Source: Trogon surrucura
Taxonomy: Eukaryota; Chordata; Aves; Trogoniformes; Trogonidae
Direction: 5' to 3'
DNA: 64,000 nt
NCBI GenBank assembly: GCA_020746105.1
Contig: CM036618.1
Span: 14,057,001 to 14,121,000 of the forward strand
Both the position numbers and the translations under genes were made by a program. The notes beneath the pieces were generated by a model. It was not told the DNA's origin. It saw nothing but the letters and a program-made list of their open reading frames with translations, and did not search any database. This document shows, in pieces, positions 38,525 to 51,100 of the stretch. Numbering within the stretch: position 1 is the stretch's first letter; every line of letters begins with the position of its first letter.

Positions 38525-39732
38525 CATGTTATCCCAGAAGCACTATTACCATCAGTGATGGGCTCAGCCTTGGCCAACAGCAGGTCTGTCTTGGAGCCAG
38601 CTGGCATGGCTCCATTGGACACAGTGGAAGCTTCTAGAAACTTCACATAGAAGCCACTCCTGTAGCCTCCCCATTCCCAAAACCTAGCCATAAAAATCAA
38701 ATAGGATACCTTACTGTTGCTATCACTAAACATTGTAGAGCAGCTTGTTGTAAAAATGAATGTTTAAACTTCAGAATCTTGCAAACGAAAAGGCTTGAAA
38801 TGGAGAGGCCATCCCTGATGTTTTCGAAGTAGGTGATACTTGTACTGAGATGAGAGCAACAGTCACTCCAGCACTATGGAAGAGTGAGGATTTTCTACCT
38901 TGTCTTTATATTTTGAATGTAGCAGTCATACATAAGAGAACATAAAATATTTTCTGGAACTATTATTTTTGAATATTTTGTTTAAATCCTATTGCTGCCT
39001 GGAAGAGCTTCATCAGGAGCCAAAGAGCAAACTCACAGCAGCCACTCTGAAGTGCTCTATCTATATATCTATCTCCTAAAGTAAAAAAATATTTCTTATT
39101 GTACCACTTTCTCAAAAATTGTCAGCTGGCAATGCTTCGTTATAGGACGGATGCTCTGACTTCTGTTTCTTCAGTAATCAGCAGCTGCATACAGGCTACT
39201 TTATGGAAAAGTTCCTCCAAAGTAGTCAGTTAGATACTACAGAAACTTCCTTATGCCTATATAAGTAATTCCACTTTCAGGATGATCTTCCAACTAGAAC
39301 ATCGCCTTATTTACAAAAATAGGAAAAAGAGTTAGTTAGAAGGAAGTAGATTAAGCCTTCATGAACTGTTCAAAAACAAAATGCTAAACCCAATTATGAA
39401 CAATCAGTTGGTGAGACCATTGGAAGCACAAGTAAATAAAAACAAATACCATTTTAATTAGGTAACAAGTTGTCTCGTAGCAAAGACCATTTCAAGAGAT
39501 TTTTAAAAAAATCTGACAAGATTTCTGCCTTCTTATTTGTGGTGTATAAAGCAGAATATCACACCCACCCTTGGAGTGGTAAACCCGTAAGAATGTTCTC
39601 AGAAAAATGGGATTGTTATTTTAATTCTACATTTACAAGACAATAAAATGCAAAGTCAGCAGTGGCCATTTCCTTTTTTGATCATTACCTGTCAGCTTTT
39701 TGTTCCTTTATCACATGGCCTCCAGCTTCATT

Positions 39733-39786
39733 AAAAACAAAACAAAACAAAACAAAGAAAACCAACAACAAAAAACCCAAAACAAT
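39733..39786. repeat. A/C-rich low-complexity repeat (AAAAC)n
   Basis: Imperfect AAAAC/CAAAA units in an A-rich tract, followed by a short ACACAACAACA stretch. It creates a spurious K/T/N-rich open frame across it. Confidence 0.9.
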
Positions 39787-42700
39787 GCACACACAACAAC
39801 AAGCCTACACATCAACAGCCAAAGGGAAGTCATTCATCCCATAATTGCCCTGGCCTCAAACAAGCCATGAAGTAGTGCACACAATAAAGGCAATCTGTCC
39901 TCTTTTAAAGGGAAGTTCAAACAGCTGCCTTGGGTTTTCTGTTGCATATTCAAAGTGATAATGTATGAAATTATTAACTTCTGCACTGGGGTTTATGGCA
40001 TTAAGAACCCCCCATCAAGCAAACAAACTAACGATGTGCCTGGTTTTAAGGATTTCTTTGTTAAAGACTTCTGGGTCAATTGGGTTTTCAAAAGGAGCTT
40101 GGATACTTGAAACATTTTGGAAGCTAACTTAATTGAAGACGGATGGTGTCTGACATCAGAAATGCCCATTTTCCTTTCTTTGCATGTCATTCCCCATGTT
40201 GATTTGTAAGGATACCTAAGGGTTATATGCCAAGCTACCCAGGGGAGAGACTTTTTGGTTGTTTGACAGCCAGCGTAGCTCAGTTATAAGCCAGTGAGCA
40301 GCACAATTCATCAGGAGGTTGATCCAAAGCTTGTTAGAGTTAATGGGGGCATTTCCTTTGAATTTATTACTTTGGATCAGAACCACTGCAAGTATCAATG
40401 CAACCTCATCTTGAACCTGCCTGAAAGAGCATACATTAGGCTCTCTAAGACCGCTTAGCTTCTATTGCATTTAATAAATCAGTTTTTGCAACTCTTCTTT
40501 CCTTTTTAAAATAAATATCACTATTCACTGTCTTTTTTTTTTTTTGTGCTCCTCTTGCACCCTGCCAGCCCTCACGCAAATGTTATCTTATTTCTCAAAG
40601 GTATTAAGAAATAAGATATCTTCTCTGCTCCTCCTCCATCCTGTAGTTCTTTCCCAAAGAGATTTGAAATCATTAAAGGGGAAATAAAAGGTTTTTCTTT
40701 CCCAAATCAAGGCTCACTGGATTTTGCTGTGACCCTTCTCTCTGTGAGGCATAGAACAGAGCCTTCTACTGAGACTTCCGATTTTTCAGCATCTGTGAAA
40801 ATCTTCATGCAGAAATTATGTTTTATTTCATTTTTAGTAATTAGAGTTTCCTTTATCAATGCCATTTTTCATGTTCGGAAATACTTTGTTTATGCAAAGG
40901 CACCAGACTGATAAAATATGGGAAAGTTTATCAGCTGAGTTGCCCCTGGAAGGACAATGTCATCCCAGTGACCAAAATCTGAGTGAACGGGCCAGCTCCA
41001 GTCTGACAAAGGTCCATAAAAGCCCAGCACAACTCATGTAGGCCACAGTCAAGAGTTAAGTGTGGTTGTGGAGGGGCCTTAAGTTACTGGGATGCTGCAG
41101 CACCTCAGATTGGGATTCACCAAGAACCAAGCAGGAAGATGTCCAAGCTAACCAGTATGAAAACCTGAGGATAAAGAGGTGTGTCTTAAATCCCACTGCT
41201 TTGGGGCACTCATGTGTCCCTAGTTTCCACTTCTGTTTCACCTGTGTCTGAAGGTCTAACATGTTCTAGTTTCTACCTGTGAGGCATTCTCTCTCCTAAC
41301 TCTGAAGTGAAATGATTTGGGACTTTCAGTTCCATGCAATGACGAGCTCTATTCTTTGCTGACTGATTCCTACAGGTTAGGTTTCATTCACATATCTGCG
41401 AAAAATTCTCAAAGTAATGCTTGATGGAAAATAGAGCATCTGGGTTTTTTTCCAGTATTGTTATCAACAACAGTCTGAAAGAATACATAAACTATTTTTC
41501 AGATTCAAGTAGCTTGTATATTTAAACAAGCTTATTCTAAGACTGAAACATCTGAGTCAGGATGTCTGCTTGATACTAATGCTTGCTTACTCTAGTATAA
41601 CAACTGAAGGAGACACTAGCGGATATAAGCATTACTTAAAGCATATTTGATAGAGAAATAACTTACTTAAATTGCTTAATACCGATTTTATTGATGAATA
41701 AACTTTTACATTCTCCTTTGCTGGCCCTGACATCTCTTCACTTAACAGCTGAAAACAATGCATTATTCTGGTTGACAGAAAATACAGTGTGAAATTTGTT
41801 CCTGGGAGATTCAAATGATAGGAATGTAAGGACAACTCAGTAATTTTAAAGGCATATTGCTTGAGTCACTGACACCAGAAGTGATATATTGCCCAGTGTG
41901 TGGAAGAAGATACAGAAGCAACAACACAGTCATACCGGTACTATTGCATCCTTGCTCCAGGGGTTGTACCTCTTCAGCGTGACAAGTGAAAACTCACACC
42001 GCTCCAACCTAGAGACATCTGAGCCAGCCTTACGCACAGAATGAGCTTAATTGTCTGTGTGAAACAGGCAGGGACATTTGCGGATGTAAATCGAACTGAG
42101 CTGAAGGTAGTAGTAGAGTTGTAACATTCTATAAATTGCTTTTGCTGGCCTGGCTCACCACCCCTCACAGAGCTTTCAGATTGATTCAACAGGGCTCTAA
42201 GCAACCAGGGAAGAAAATTTCTTTTAAAGAAATTTAATGCAGCAGAACTGATTAACTGGGGAACAGCCCACAAACAGGCAGCTGAGAGAATGTCCTCGGC
42301 AAGCCAAACAGCCCTGTTATGTTGGTTTTATTAATTAACATCTGGCTTCCTGCCTCTAAACTGTGTCCCCTTCTTTGCTGTTTTTAATGCCATGTTTTCA
42401 CCACTTTTACTCTGAAATGTACCCCTAGACTGTAAGATTAAATCCTTTGGCTGTTCAGCTTCTGAAGGACAAGTCAATCCACTCAGAATAATGTACGGTA
42501 ACATAGCTCCAGTGGTCTCAGCAAACTGCATTTTCTTGCAGAGACTTGGTGAGGAATGGAAAAAGGAAAGAGACAAAGTCCTGCCTCAAAGAAAGTAAAA
42601 TAATTAGTAGAGTATGCAGGGTGTGTAGGAGACAGCTTTTAACTGAAGAAACATTCTCCAGTATTGGAAGAGTTTGGACAGACATACCAGGGCATCATTA

Positions 42701-43433
42701 TCTCTGTGGGTTTTGCTGGTCCTAGGCTGGAAAAATACTTTTTTTAAAAAAACAAACAAACAAACCAAAACTCCAAAACAAAGCTATTCCTTCAGTGTCT
42801 GAATGTTACAGTCTGCTCTGAAAGCACAAGCTTTGGTTTACTTGAAATAAAACATACATCTTGAAAGAAATCCACTGTATGGTATAGACTTCTTTCTAGC
42901 TGATGGTTTTCAGAACACATAGCAGAAACCATACATGTAACTGAAGGCAATAACTTAACCTGAACAGGCTAGGAAGTTCTGTATTTTACCAGCTTCACAG
43001 CTGCTAGTCTCTCTTGGGCAGTGTTCACTGCACACTGATATTTTTATATTACTCACCTCGGGTAGTGGCCATGCATTTTATTTGCTACTTGCATTACAAG
43101 ACTTACAAGACAAAGCTTATATTTAATTTGTAACTGATCATCTTGTATTTCCTTGTCTGCTTTTTTGTCATTTAGTTTGTCAGAGATATGTGTGTTTTTT
43201 GGATACTGGAGAAGAATTAATTTGGAAGTGATTCCATTATATTACATTTATAGTTCCTCCTGATATGTTGCTCCTTTGGGAATTCCTGATACATCTTAGG
43301 CTGTCTTTAGTTTCAGAAAATGTTTTGTTGTTTTTCTCTTCTTGTTTTTTTCTGGTCTCTCACATTGTACAACTCATCTTCTGTCACCCAACAAACTGCA
43401 AAATTAGTGACCAGCTTAACAATAAATAACACC

Positions 43434-43450
43434 TTTTTTTTTTTTTTTTT
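43434..43450. repeat. Poly(T) run of 17
   Basis: An uninterrupted T run. Its length and purity make it likely to vary between individuals. There is no adjacent retrocopy that would explain it as a minus-strand poly(A) tail. Confidence 0.9.
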
Positions 43451-45429
43451 GAAATAGCTTCCTTTAACATGTGCAATTGCATCAAGTGATAGAACACAAT
43501 AGATGACAGGTTCACACAGCTTGTCCCTAAGTGACATATTTGCTTGCTGCTGGGCCACAAGTTCATCTGCTGTAAGATTAATGGAGATTTACAGAAAGAA
43601 AATATATCTCATTAAGGCTTCCCAAATTTTGAGTTAGATGTTACCAAATTAATTGTTTTTACAGTGTTAATGCACAAGCTGAAGCAGCTTATGAAGTGTT
43701 GGGCAGCTGTTTGTGTTCAGCATGTGACAGTATACTGTAGAGATTTCTTCACATAAAGGGTTTAAAACTATGTGTTCGGAAGAACTTAGCTGACCCCATT
43801 TTTTAAAGAGGTATATGTATACATCAGGGGTTTAGTCTGCTTACTACTTTGCTTAAAGAGACAACTGATGTGACTTTATGGAAAGAAGCATGTTCCAGGG
43901 TCATACCTTTAAGGATGAACTTCATCATGAGCAGAGCTATAACAGTGACCATCTGCTATAACTGGTGAGAAATCTATTACAGGTAACTGTACATGAATGC
44001 AGAAGTCAGGGGTCAGCACAGGCACTTAATGCAACCAGTAGAAACTTCTTTCTAGTGATTTGAGTGGGCACTAGGTATAATCAGGAGGAAAATAGTCATA
44101 TATTCTGATGAATGCAGCTCAAGCATTTTCAGTTTGCAGAATCCAAAGGGGAAGGATTCATCTCATCCATCTTTGGCCTTCTCAGTGTTGTGTTTATGGT
44201 CTAAGTTTGTCTTCTTTGTTCCTCCTACAGTCAGTGGGAAGAGGTGGGTGATGTTGAGAAAGCCTGTTTCCTACACGGTTTGATAAAAGAACCTAGAGCA
44301 CTAGTTTATATTGGCTGCACGAGAGCTGGACCGCTGAAGTTGGGATGAATTTCATCTAGTACTGATTTCCAGGAGAACAAATGAAACTATGAAGTCCAGT
44401 CTTCATCCAGTCCAGGGATGTCTTGCTGTTCTGTTGTTTTCTTTCCTGCTCTCTTCTCTCACGGCATTAAAGCCTATACATTGTCAGATGGCCCTACTTT
44501 TTTTGTATTTGACCTCCATTTGGAAGGTATATGCCAGACAGTATCCAATGTAACCTCTGAAATTGCCTTTCTTCTAAAGAAGAAAGAAGGCCTGTATCTC
44601 CAGAAGTCTTCTGTGTGTGACTATTAATAGCATTTCACAGTCATACAGAGGTTTAATTTGCACAGTAAGCATGTTGGGGGAGGAATATTAGTTTATAAAG
44701 ACAATGATCTTTCCTCAGTTGTCTAAAAAACTGATTCAGATTTGTCAAACAACTGTTGTTACTACATTTGGTATATAACATAAACTACAACCATTCATTT
44801 TATTACCAGTATGTAAAATAATTTAGACTGTTCCTGATTTTACTGAAGCAAATAGTAAAACCCATTTGACTGCAGCGGTGGCCAGGCACAGTTTTAAATA
44901 TAGAATGGTTTTGGTCAATACTCTCTTTCAAAAGATGGATGTTATTGTTTGCTGAATTTAGCTGAGCATTCAGAGTTCTCTGAATTTCTAAGAGATTCTG
45001 AGATATTTTATCTTTTAAGATGTATTTATCATTAAAAAGAAACTATTGACAAATTGTTTTCTGTTGAATGTAACTATTAAAAAACTACTTATTTACTAGT
45101 TGATGGAAGCAATTTTATTTGATTCTCCAAAAGACATTACAATGCAACTCCATATTTTGAAGGAAGTTAAAATAATAGCCCACTACTCAACTTGCCTGTA
45201 GCAAGACCTTCATACAGCACAAGTATCTGGAAAGGCTAGTTCTTCTTATGTAGATCAGGTAAATGTCATTTTCCTGTTTGTAAGATAAACAAGATAACAT
45301 GATTTGAAATATTATTTAGTACTTTATGCATACAAGATTTCCTTAGGGCAGTGTTGGCTGGAGGTTTTGTAACTAAGATGATGATCACATGAGAGGTAAA
45401 GTGGTACTATAAGTGAGCCTACTGGATTT

Positions 45430-45870
45430 AGTTCATTCCATGTGCTCAGGTGTAACCCTCAGAGACTCAGCACTTCGTAGAATTAAACCCATGACCGGGG
45501 AAATAAATATTCTTGCAGATTTAACTACTTGCTTAGACTTTTTGTGACTTTTTCACAGCTGTGGATAGTATGCCAGCTTTGGAGAACTTCCAAAGACCTC
45601 CATACCCTCTGAAGTCACACGATAGAAAGCCCTTAAATACCCAGTCAGGAGCAGCTGCACAAGGAGGAATCCAACAGCTGTTCAGCTTCTCTGTCCTGCC
45701 AGCTGCAAACCAACACCACCAAGAAAAGGTGCTGAACTGAAGGGGCTCATCCCAGAGAGCACAGTTGCTCCGTGGTTATCAGCCAGCATATGGATAATCT
45801 GGCTCCAGTCTTTCAGGGAACCAAACACTGAATAGGGCCAGGAGGGCATCCGTGTTCAGTGGATACCAGC
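45430..45870. other. GC-richer block of unknown nature, possibly an old LTR
   Basis: This stretch is richer in G+C than its surroundings and compositionally distinct. It includes aaagcccttaaatacccagtcaggagcagctgcac with a TTAAATA TATA-like word near 45633, followed by a C/A-rich segment with ccaacaccaccaagaaaag. The layout resembles an LTR promoter region, but I cannot match it to a family or define ends. No coding potential was recognised. Confidence 0.3.
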
Positions 45871-47929
45871 GATTAAGACACTTTTATTTTTTTCACACTC
45901 TTTGTCTGTCTTTTCAGAGTAAGGTGTTCCTCTTATCATATGCTTGGCAGAGTAGAATATCCTCATCTCTCTGTCACAATTCAAACCTGAAATTTGTCTA
46001 TCTCCTTTGGAAGGTGAAAGGTCTAATTTCTTCTGCTTTGAAAAATCCCTCCCGGTGTCTTCCAGCATGGACTTAAAGACTCATATACTCAATTCATAGA
46101 TCTTTGGTTGATCACTCAACTCCTTTCCTTTCCCCAGTGAAAAACATTCCATGTTCATCAAAACTTACTATATAAGAACAATGTTTGGATTTTGTTGTTT
46201 GTGTTGTTTTTTTTTTAATAACTCAGTTTTTACTAAAAGATATGTTCTGTTTCAAGAGTCAAGGGGAACAGAGAATTTGCTTCTTTTTCACTATTTCTAT
46301 TTCCGTGTTTTGAGATTATAAAAATTTTACCTAATTCCGATATTTAAAGTTTCTTTCTTTGCTACTATATACGGAAGATATACACAGGGTGTTGCTTTCC
46401 TCAGTGATATTTTCAGTTTTCAGAAAACACCTTCAGAAGTCACTGAGCACAGTTCCCTTTCTGAAATGAATTCCCAACAGTAAGCAGCAAGTTATGCAAG
46501 ATATTAACAGAACCAGGAAGTTTGGAGAATAAATAAGAAGTCCCTTACTATTCCTTTGACGGGACCTGTGTCCCACAGCTGGAAAATATTATCTCTATAC
46601 AACGAGTTAATATCCTGCCATTTTGTATTGCTCTCCACTTTTCTAAGTAAGGAATAAAATGGAACCATAGATTTTTAAAATGAAAAAAACAGAATATTCA
46701 TCAAAGAAGCAAAAACATACAGTCAATGAAAAGACAATCTTTTCTTTCTAGGGAAAGGACAAAATTGTTTGTGCAAAGTTTTGAGGGAGGGAAAGGAGAA
46801 GAGTGTTGTGGTTTTTTGACTCAGCTTGACCTGATCCTCAAGAAAAAAAAAAAAAAAAATCCTTACAAACCCTTTCACACTACTCTTTGACAGCTCTTAT
46901 CCAAAGGATAGGGTGAATGGAAACAGAGTTGTTGTTCAGAGTCTAATTGTTACCAGTCTAATTGTGTTCAGACCTGAAAATGAGAAACAACAGTAAGCAA
47001 AAACTGTAGCATTAAGTAATGCGTCTTTCTTTTACACCAGAACGACTAAAAATTAAATTTTTGGAACTGGAGATCCTCTATATCATTGGAGTGATCCATG
47101 GTGTAATTTAAGTATGGAAACACGATGAGTGTTCGGTGTAACTGGTTAATGCATGTCAACACAGCCCAGGTTACCTACCACACACCCACAGAGAGCCCAC
47201 TTCTGTCGTGGCATAAAACACAGTAAAGTAAAACCCTGTCCTTGAAAAAGATCGCTAACGTGAATATAAATACTTATTAAGAAATATGTAGACTTTTTGG
47301 TAATTCATTAAATCATCACAACTCCCTTTCACCATCCACCAACTCACATCTTAGATCCTGTAGATCTGCCAGCAAGTGAGCTAAAGCTTTGAATCTCTTT
47401 GACAAGGTTGCTGTTGAACCAGGGCTGAAAAGCGTGACCTAGATTTAAAAACCTGCGATCTCTTTCAAAATATAGTTGCTCAGGACTCACATGCAGTACT
47501 GTAAATCACATATCAAAACAGTTAATGAGATGAGACAAATATCTCTTTCCAGCATCCCTGCTGTTGGCACTAGCTTAGATCACTGACACTACAGAGAGCT
47601 CATCACTGTTTCAAAGGTTATAGAACCTGCCCCTGAATTATTAAAATATTTCCTCACTCACCTTGTTAATTTAATAAATATGGTTCAAAGCAAAGTATTC
47701 CTTCTATAAGAAAAACATATTTACCTTTTAAAGCAGTATATTCCAGCAAAAATGCACAGATCAAAGTGTAGCAGTGAGTTAAGGGAAGAAAGAGAAGGAC
47801 ACTCATCTGTGCTCCCTGCAGAAAAACAGGAGGCTTTTGTGCTTAGAAAGAGGAATTTAAAAATCCATTGCACTGGAAGTGATACAGTAGGTTAATTCAC
47901 TGCCCTTTGGAGACCTGAACTGTATTTGT
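45871..47929. other. Unannotated AT-rich DNA
   Basis: No supported gene. Overlapping sense and antisense frames of about 70 codons at 45852-46076 have no domain. A pure A run of 17 lies at 46843-46859. Confidence 0.5.
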
Positions 47930-48157
47930 GTGGAGAATGTGTTTTTCCAAATCCCCAAACCATCACCACACAACTTGGCACAGAGAGGAACAGCTGCAGC
48001 GCTGCAGGTCGGGGGGACGTGCACTGGCAGAGCCAGGGCTGGGGAAGCTTATTCAGCACCTGTCTGCGTCGTGCCTGGCTCTAGCCGGTGCTATCAATTT
48101 CTGAATTTGTTAAAATCTTTCCAAAGCGGCGCATTCACAAAGCTTTCTGCAAGATAA
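47930..48157 (+). other. CpG-containing GC-rich patch with a 75-codon open frame
   Basis: Between about 47985 and 48135 the sequence is clearly GC-rich and holds about eight CpGs (for example in gcgctgcag, ggacgtgc and ctgcgtcgtg) within AT-rich flanks. A plus-strand frame spans it (HNLAQRGTAAALQVGG and so on) with no recognisable domain. It could be a small promoter or exon, a conserved element, or a fragment of an unrecognised GC-rich repeat. I do not claim a gene. Confidence 0.3.
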
Positions 48158-51100
48158 CAATTGCCAATAGGAGATTGTGTTTGCCTTCGTGTCTGTGATT
48201 TCTTCCCTCTGCATGTATTTTCAGGTTTATAAGAGCAAAAGATGGAATAGGGACATGTATGTTGTTGTGCAATTAAAATGGTAGAAAATGCTTGAAAGCA
48301 TTCAGTTGTGAAAAGTAACTAAGAACTGAATTAGCATTCACTAAATTAATTAACTGGATCATGCAAATAATCTAATCAAAGACAAAATCCATTGAATTCT
48401 ATTAAAGATTTTCTCTTCCAAAGAATTATTTATATGGGATCTAAATGATCAGCCAACCTTAGCTAGCCCCTTGAACTAGTTAAAACACAGGAGACTCTGA
48501 GACTGTGCTTTGGAAGAGGTGAAGTGATTGCCTCTTACTGCCCCAAACTCTTTCACCTGCACACTGTACGTGTCTTTACAAGGGAACTGAGCTGCTTACC
48601 TTCACCTCTGTGTAACAAAGGCATGAAACATGTGATTAACTTTAAATCCAGTAGATTCGTTTCTAAACTGTGTATAAAAGCATCTGATTGCATATTTTGC
48701 TAAACATGAGGGAAAGCCAATTCAAGACTTCTTCTACAGACATTGTGAGTTGGTCCATGCCCTCTGTAAAATTGATCCACTCACTGGTGCATTTTCTCTA
48801 ACTATTCTGGCTCTACTACTGTGTTAGGTACCTGGGAGATGCATGAACTTCATGGTTAAGAAGAGCAAAATTAGCAGAAAAAAAAATGTTCTTTAGTACT
48901 TCTGTTATCATTGCCCTGTAAACCAAAGATATGGGACTCATTAGCCACCAGAAAGGCAGTACTATGAACCAGTCAACACAACACTCTTATATTTATGAGT
49001 TCTTTTTTCACACAAGACTTTATTTGTATATGAAGCATTTATTTAGGAAACAAGAGACACAGGATTGGCAACAAGGTCTGAGATGAGATGATAAAATATT
49101 CGGCTGCTAACAGTTTTGTGTACAGTTTGACAGCCATAATCCTCAGCCAAGCTTTGTAAGGGCAGTGTTCAGGGAGGAGCTGATTTAAATCTTCTCAGGT
49201 CATGATGGTGCTGAATATGGGAGTTTTACTTTCTGGGTAAGTATGTTAGAAAATCAGTTACTGCACAGAAGAAACTAGGGAAATTACTAACTCTGCATTC
49301 TCTTCTCCAGCAAAAGTCCTTCCATAATGACCATGGCCATGGTAATGGCCATTTAGCCACACTTATATTTATGTATGGTGTCTTCTGTGTAGTACACGTG
49401 TTCTGAGCAGAGTCGGTGGACTGGACCTCTCTGGAAATTTGGACAAAGATTAGGTTGACTCTTAATCACTAAAAATCTAACGTGGGTAGTTATTGGGGGA
49501 AAAGTGTAATGTGGGGTTCAAAAATGTCAACAGTGAGTAAATGTAGGCACCCAGAAGTTCAAGTGATGCTCCATCTTAGATTTAGAAACCTACGATCTTC
49601 ATTCATCTTGTCTTGGGCAGAACGTGGTGTAGCAGACAGTCTGACTCTCCTCTAGACAACTCAGGTGACCAAAATATTCAGTTTATTTCTCTGTAACTCA
49701 ATTCCCTTTTAATAATGTAAGCATAATCACTCTCAACTTCACTTCTCAACTTTTGAATTACTGTAAACAGAAAGTGATAACAGTAAAACATGCATTTTTT
49801 TTTCCTTTTTAAGTCATCTTAAGTTAATCTTCAACTCAACGCAAAGCAGGTGTTGGTCTACATATCATAGAAGGTGAGAGAATTGTGGCAAGTGATCTAA
49901 GGACCAACTGAAGGTCAGTTAATCCAGTAGTTTTTCACACAAAACATCATTAGAGGAACCTGAGAACCAGTCTTGTATTTCATACACCGGTAAAAGAAAT
50001 GGGGATATACCTATGAAACTAATTAATTCCAAAAGAGCTAAAATAGACTTTATGTGTTACAAAAAAAAAAAATCTTGAATAGGGCAATGTTTTCATAAGT
50101 TTAGCATGTGTAATGGAAATTTTACAAGAATTTTACGTACATGAAACCTACATAATGCAACACCAGTCAGTAAAAGTGGTCAAATAACTGTGTTCATTCC
50201 ATAATATTTTTGCAAACCATAACCCACAACCACTGCAGTTTTACATGCCACTTTGTTCAGTTGCACTAAAAAGAGTAAAGTAGTCATTAAGTATTTTAAG
50301 TGTTTATTTGGTCCACCATTTCTGGGTAAAAACAGAATGTGACAAATGTTAATTACTTACTTGTACCTCTCCTTTTTCTGTGCAATACTACGTATATTTA
50401 ATGGGAGAAAAGTTATTGTTATTTGGCTGGTGTAGTCAGTACTTCTGTACACTTTACAAGATTAATACTGTTTTCTTTTCTCTCTTTGGCCTACATTCTA
50501 ATAACCTTACTCATATCCACCAGCATATTACCATATAATGAATTCCAGTGAAATCTACATAATTGCTTTTAAAGAGTTACACACTGAAAACATTTTAACC
50601 GTTGTTTAGATCTTACAAATCACTAAAATTTTGAGCCTTCAATACTTATATAATTTAGTGCCACTGTAAGTTATGTGACATAACCACCGAATTTCACTGA
50701 AGTAAATGAAAGTTTTTTATCAACACCAAAGGGAATGGGGCTGTGCCCTATGCCAACCTAGTCATAGCCTTGAATCTTCAAAAGCACTCAGCCTTCTTTC
50801 TAAACCTCTGCCAAATTATGTCAAAGGAAAAAATCCCAGTAATTTCAAAGGAAACACATATAACTAGTAAGAAATATTTTTGAAATTCCTACGTACAGTT
50901 AATATTTCAAATCTAGCACCTGAGCTACATCTTACTACGCACACGGAGAAAATATATATTGAGATCAGAGCTGGTTTTGTTAATGGTCTTTTGGATGCTC
51001 TTTGATACAAATGCTAATAAAAAAAGAGTAGGAAGGAAAGTTGTATATCCTTGCTACATTTGTTTGAAAGAGGGTATAAAACAAGAACTGATATTCTGCT

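Larger units (their letters stand above)
37738..38707 (-). mobile_element. Solo LTR of an avian endogenous retrovirus, minus strand
   Basis: Read on the minus strand, the block begins near 38707 with a tttatggctaggttttggg stretch followed by ggaggctacaggagtggcttct. It continues through ccaatggagccatgccagctggctccaagacagac and gggataacatgtataagaagggg. It ends near 37738 after gactgattataaactaaac, aagtctgttttgcccatgacag and ggcaggcacttagtgtcc. I recognise this order as a common avian LTR type (long U3/R/U5 with TATA and polyadenylation regions), but I cannot name the family with certainty. Neither retroviral internal genes nor a second LTR lies nearby, so this is a recombined solo LTR. Target-site duplications were not evident at the approximate edges. 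It is moderately diverged, and open frames inside it are not genes. Confidence 0.75.
38708..45429. other. Unannotated DNA with conserved-noncoding-like blocks
   Basis: No supported gene and no recognised transposon in 6.7 kb. It contains low-complexity (AAAAC)n at about 39733-39786, (AAAC)n-like sequence at 42746-42782, T runs at 40533-40545 and 43434-43450, and two blocks that look conserved (about 39860-40460 and about 41920-42370). A pyrimidine tract with CAG at about 44207-44231 resembles a splice acceptor. It is followed by a 38-codon open frame (WEEVGDVEKACFLHG and so on), which is too short to call. Confidence 0.45.

Noticed and set aside
38013-38733. Several 80-106-codon frames on both strands
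   Set aside because: All lie inside the solo LTR and are shadows of noncoding LTR sequence.
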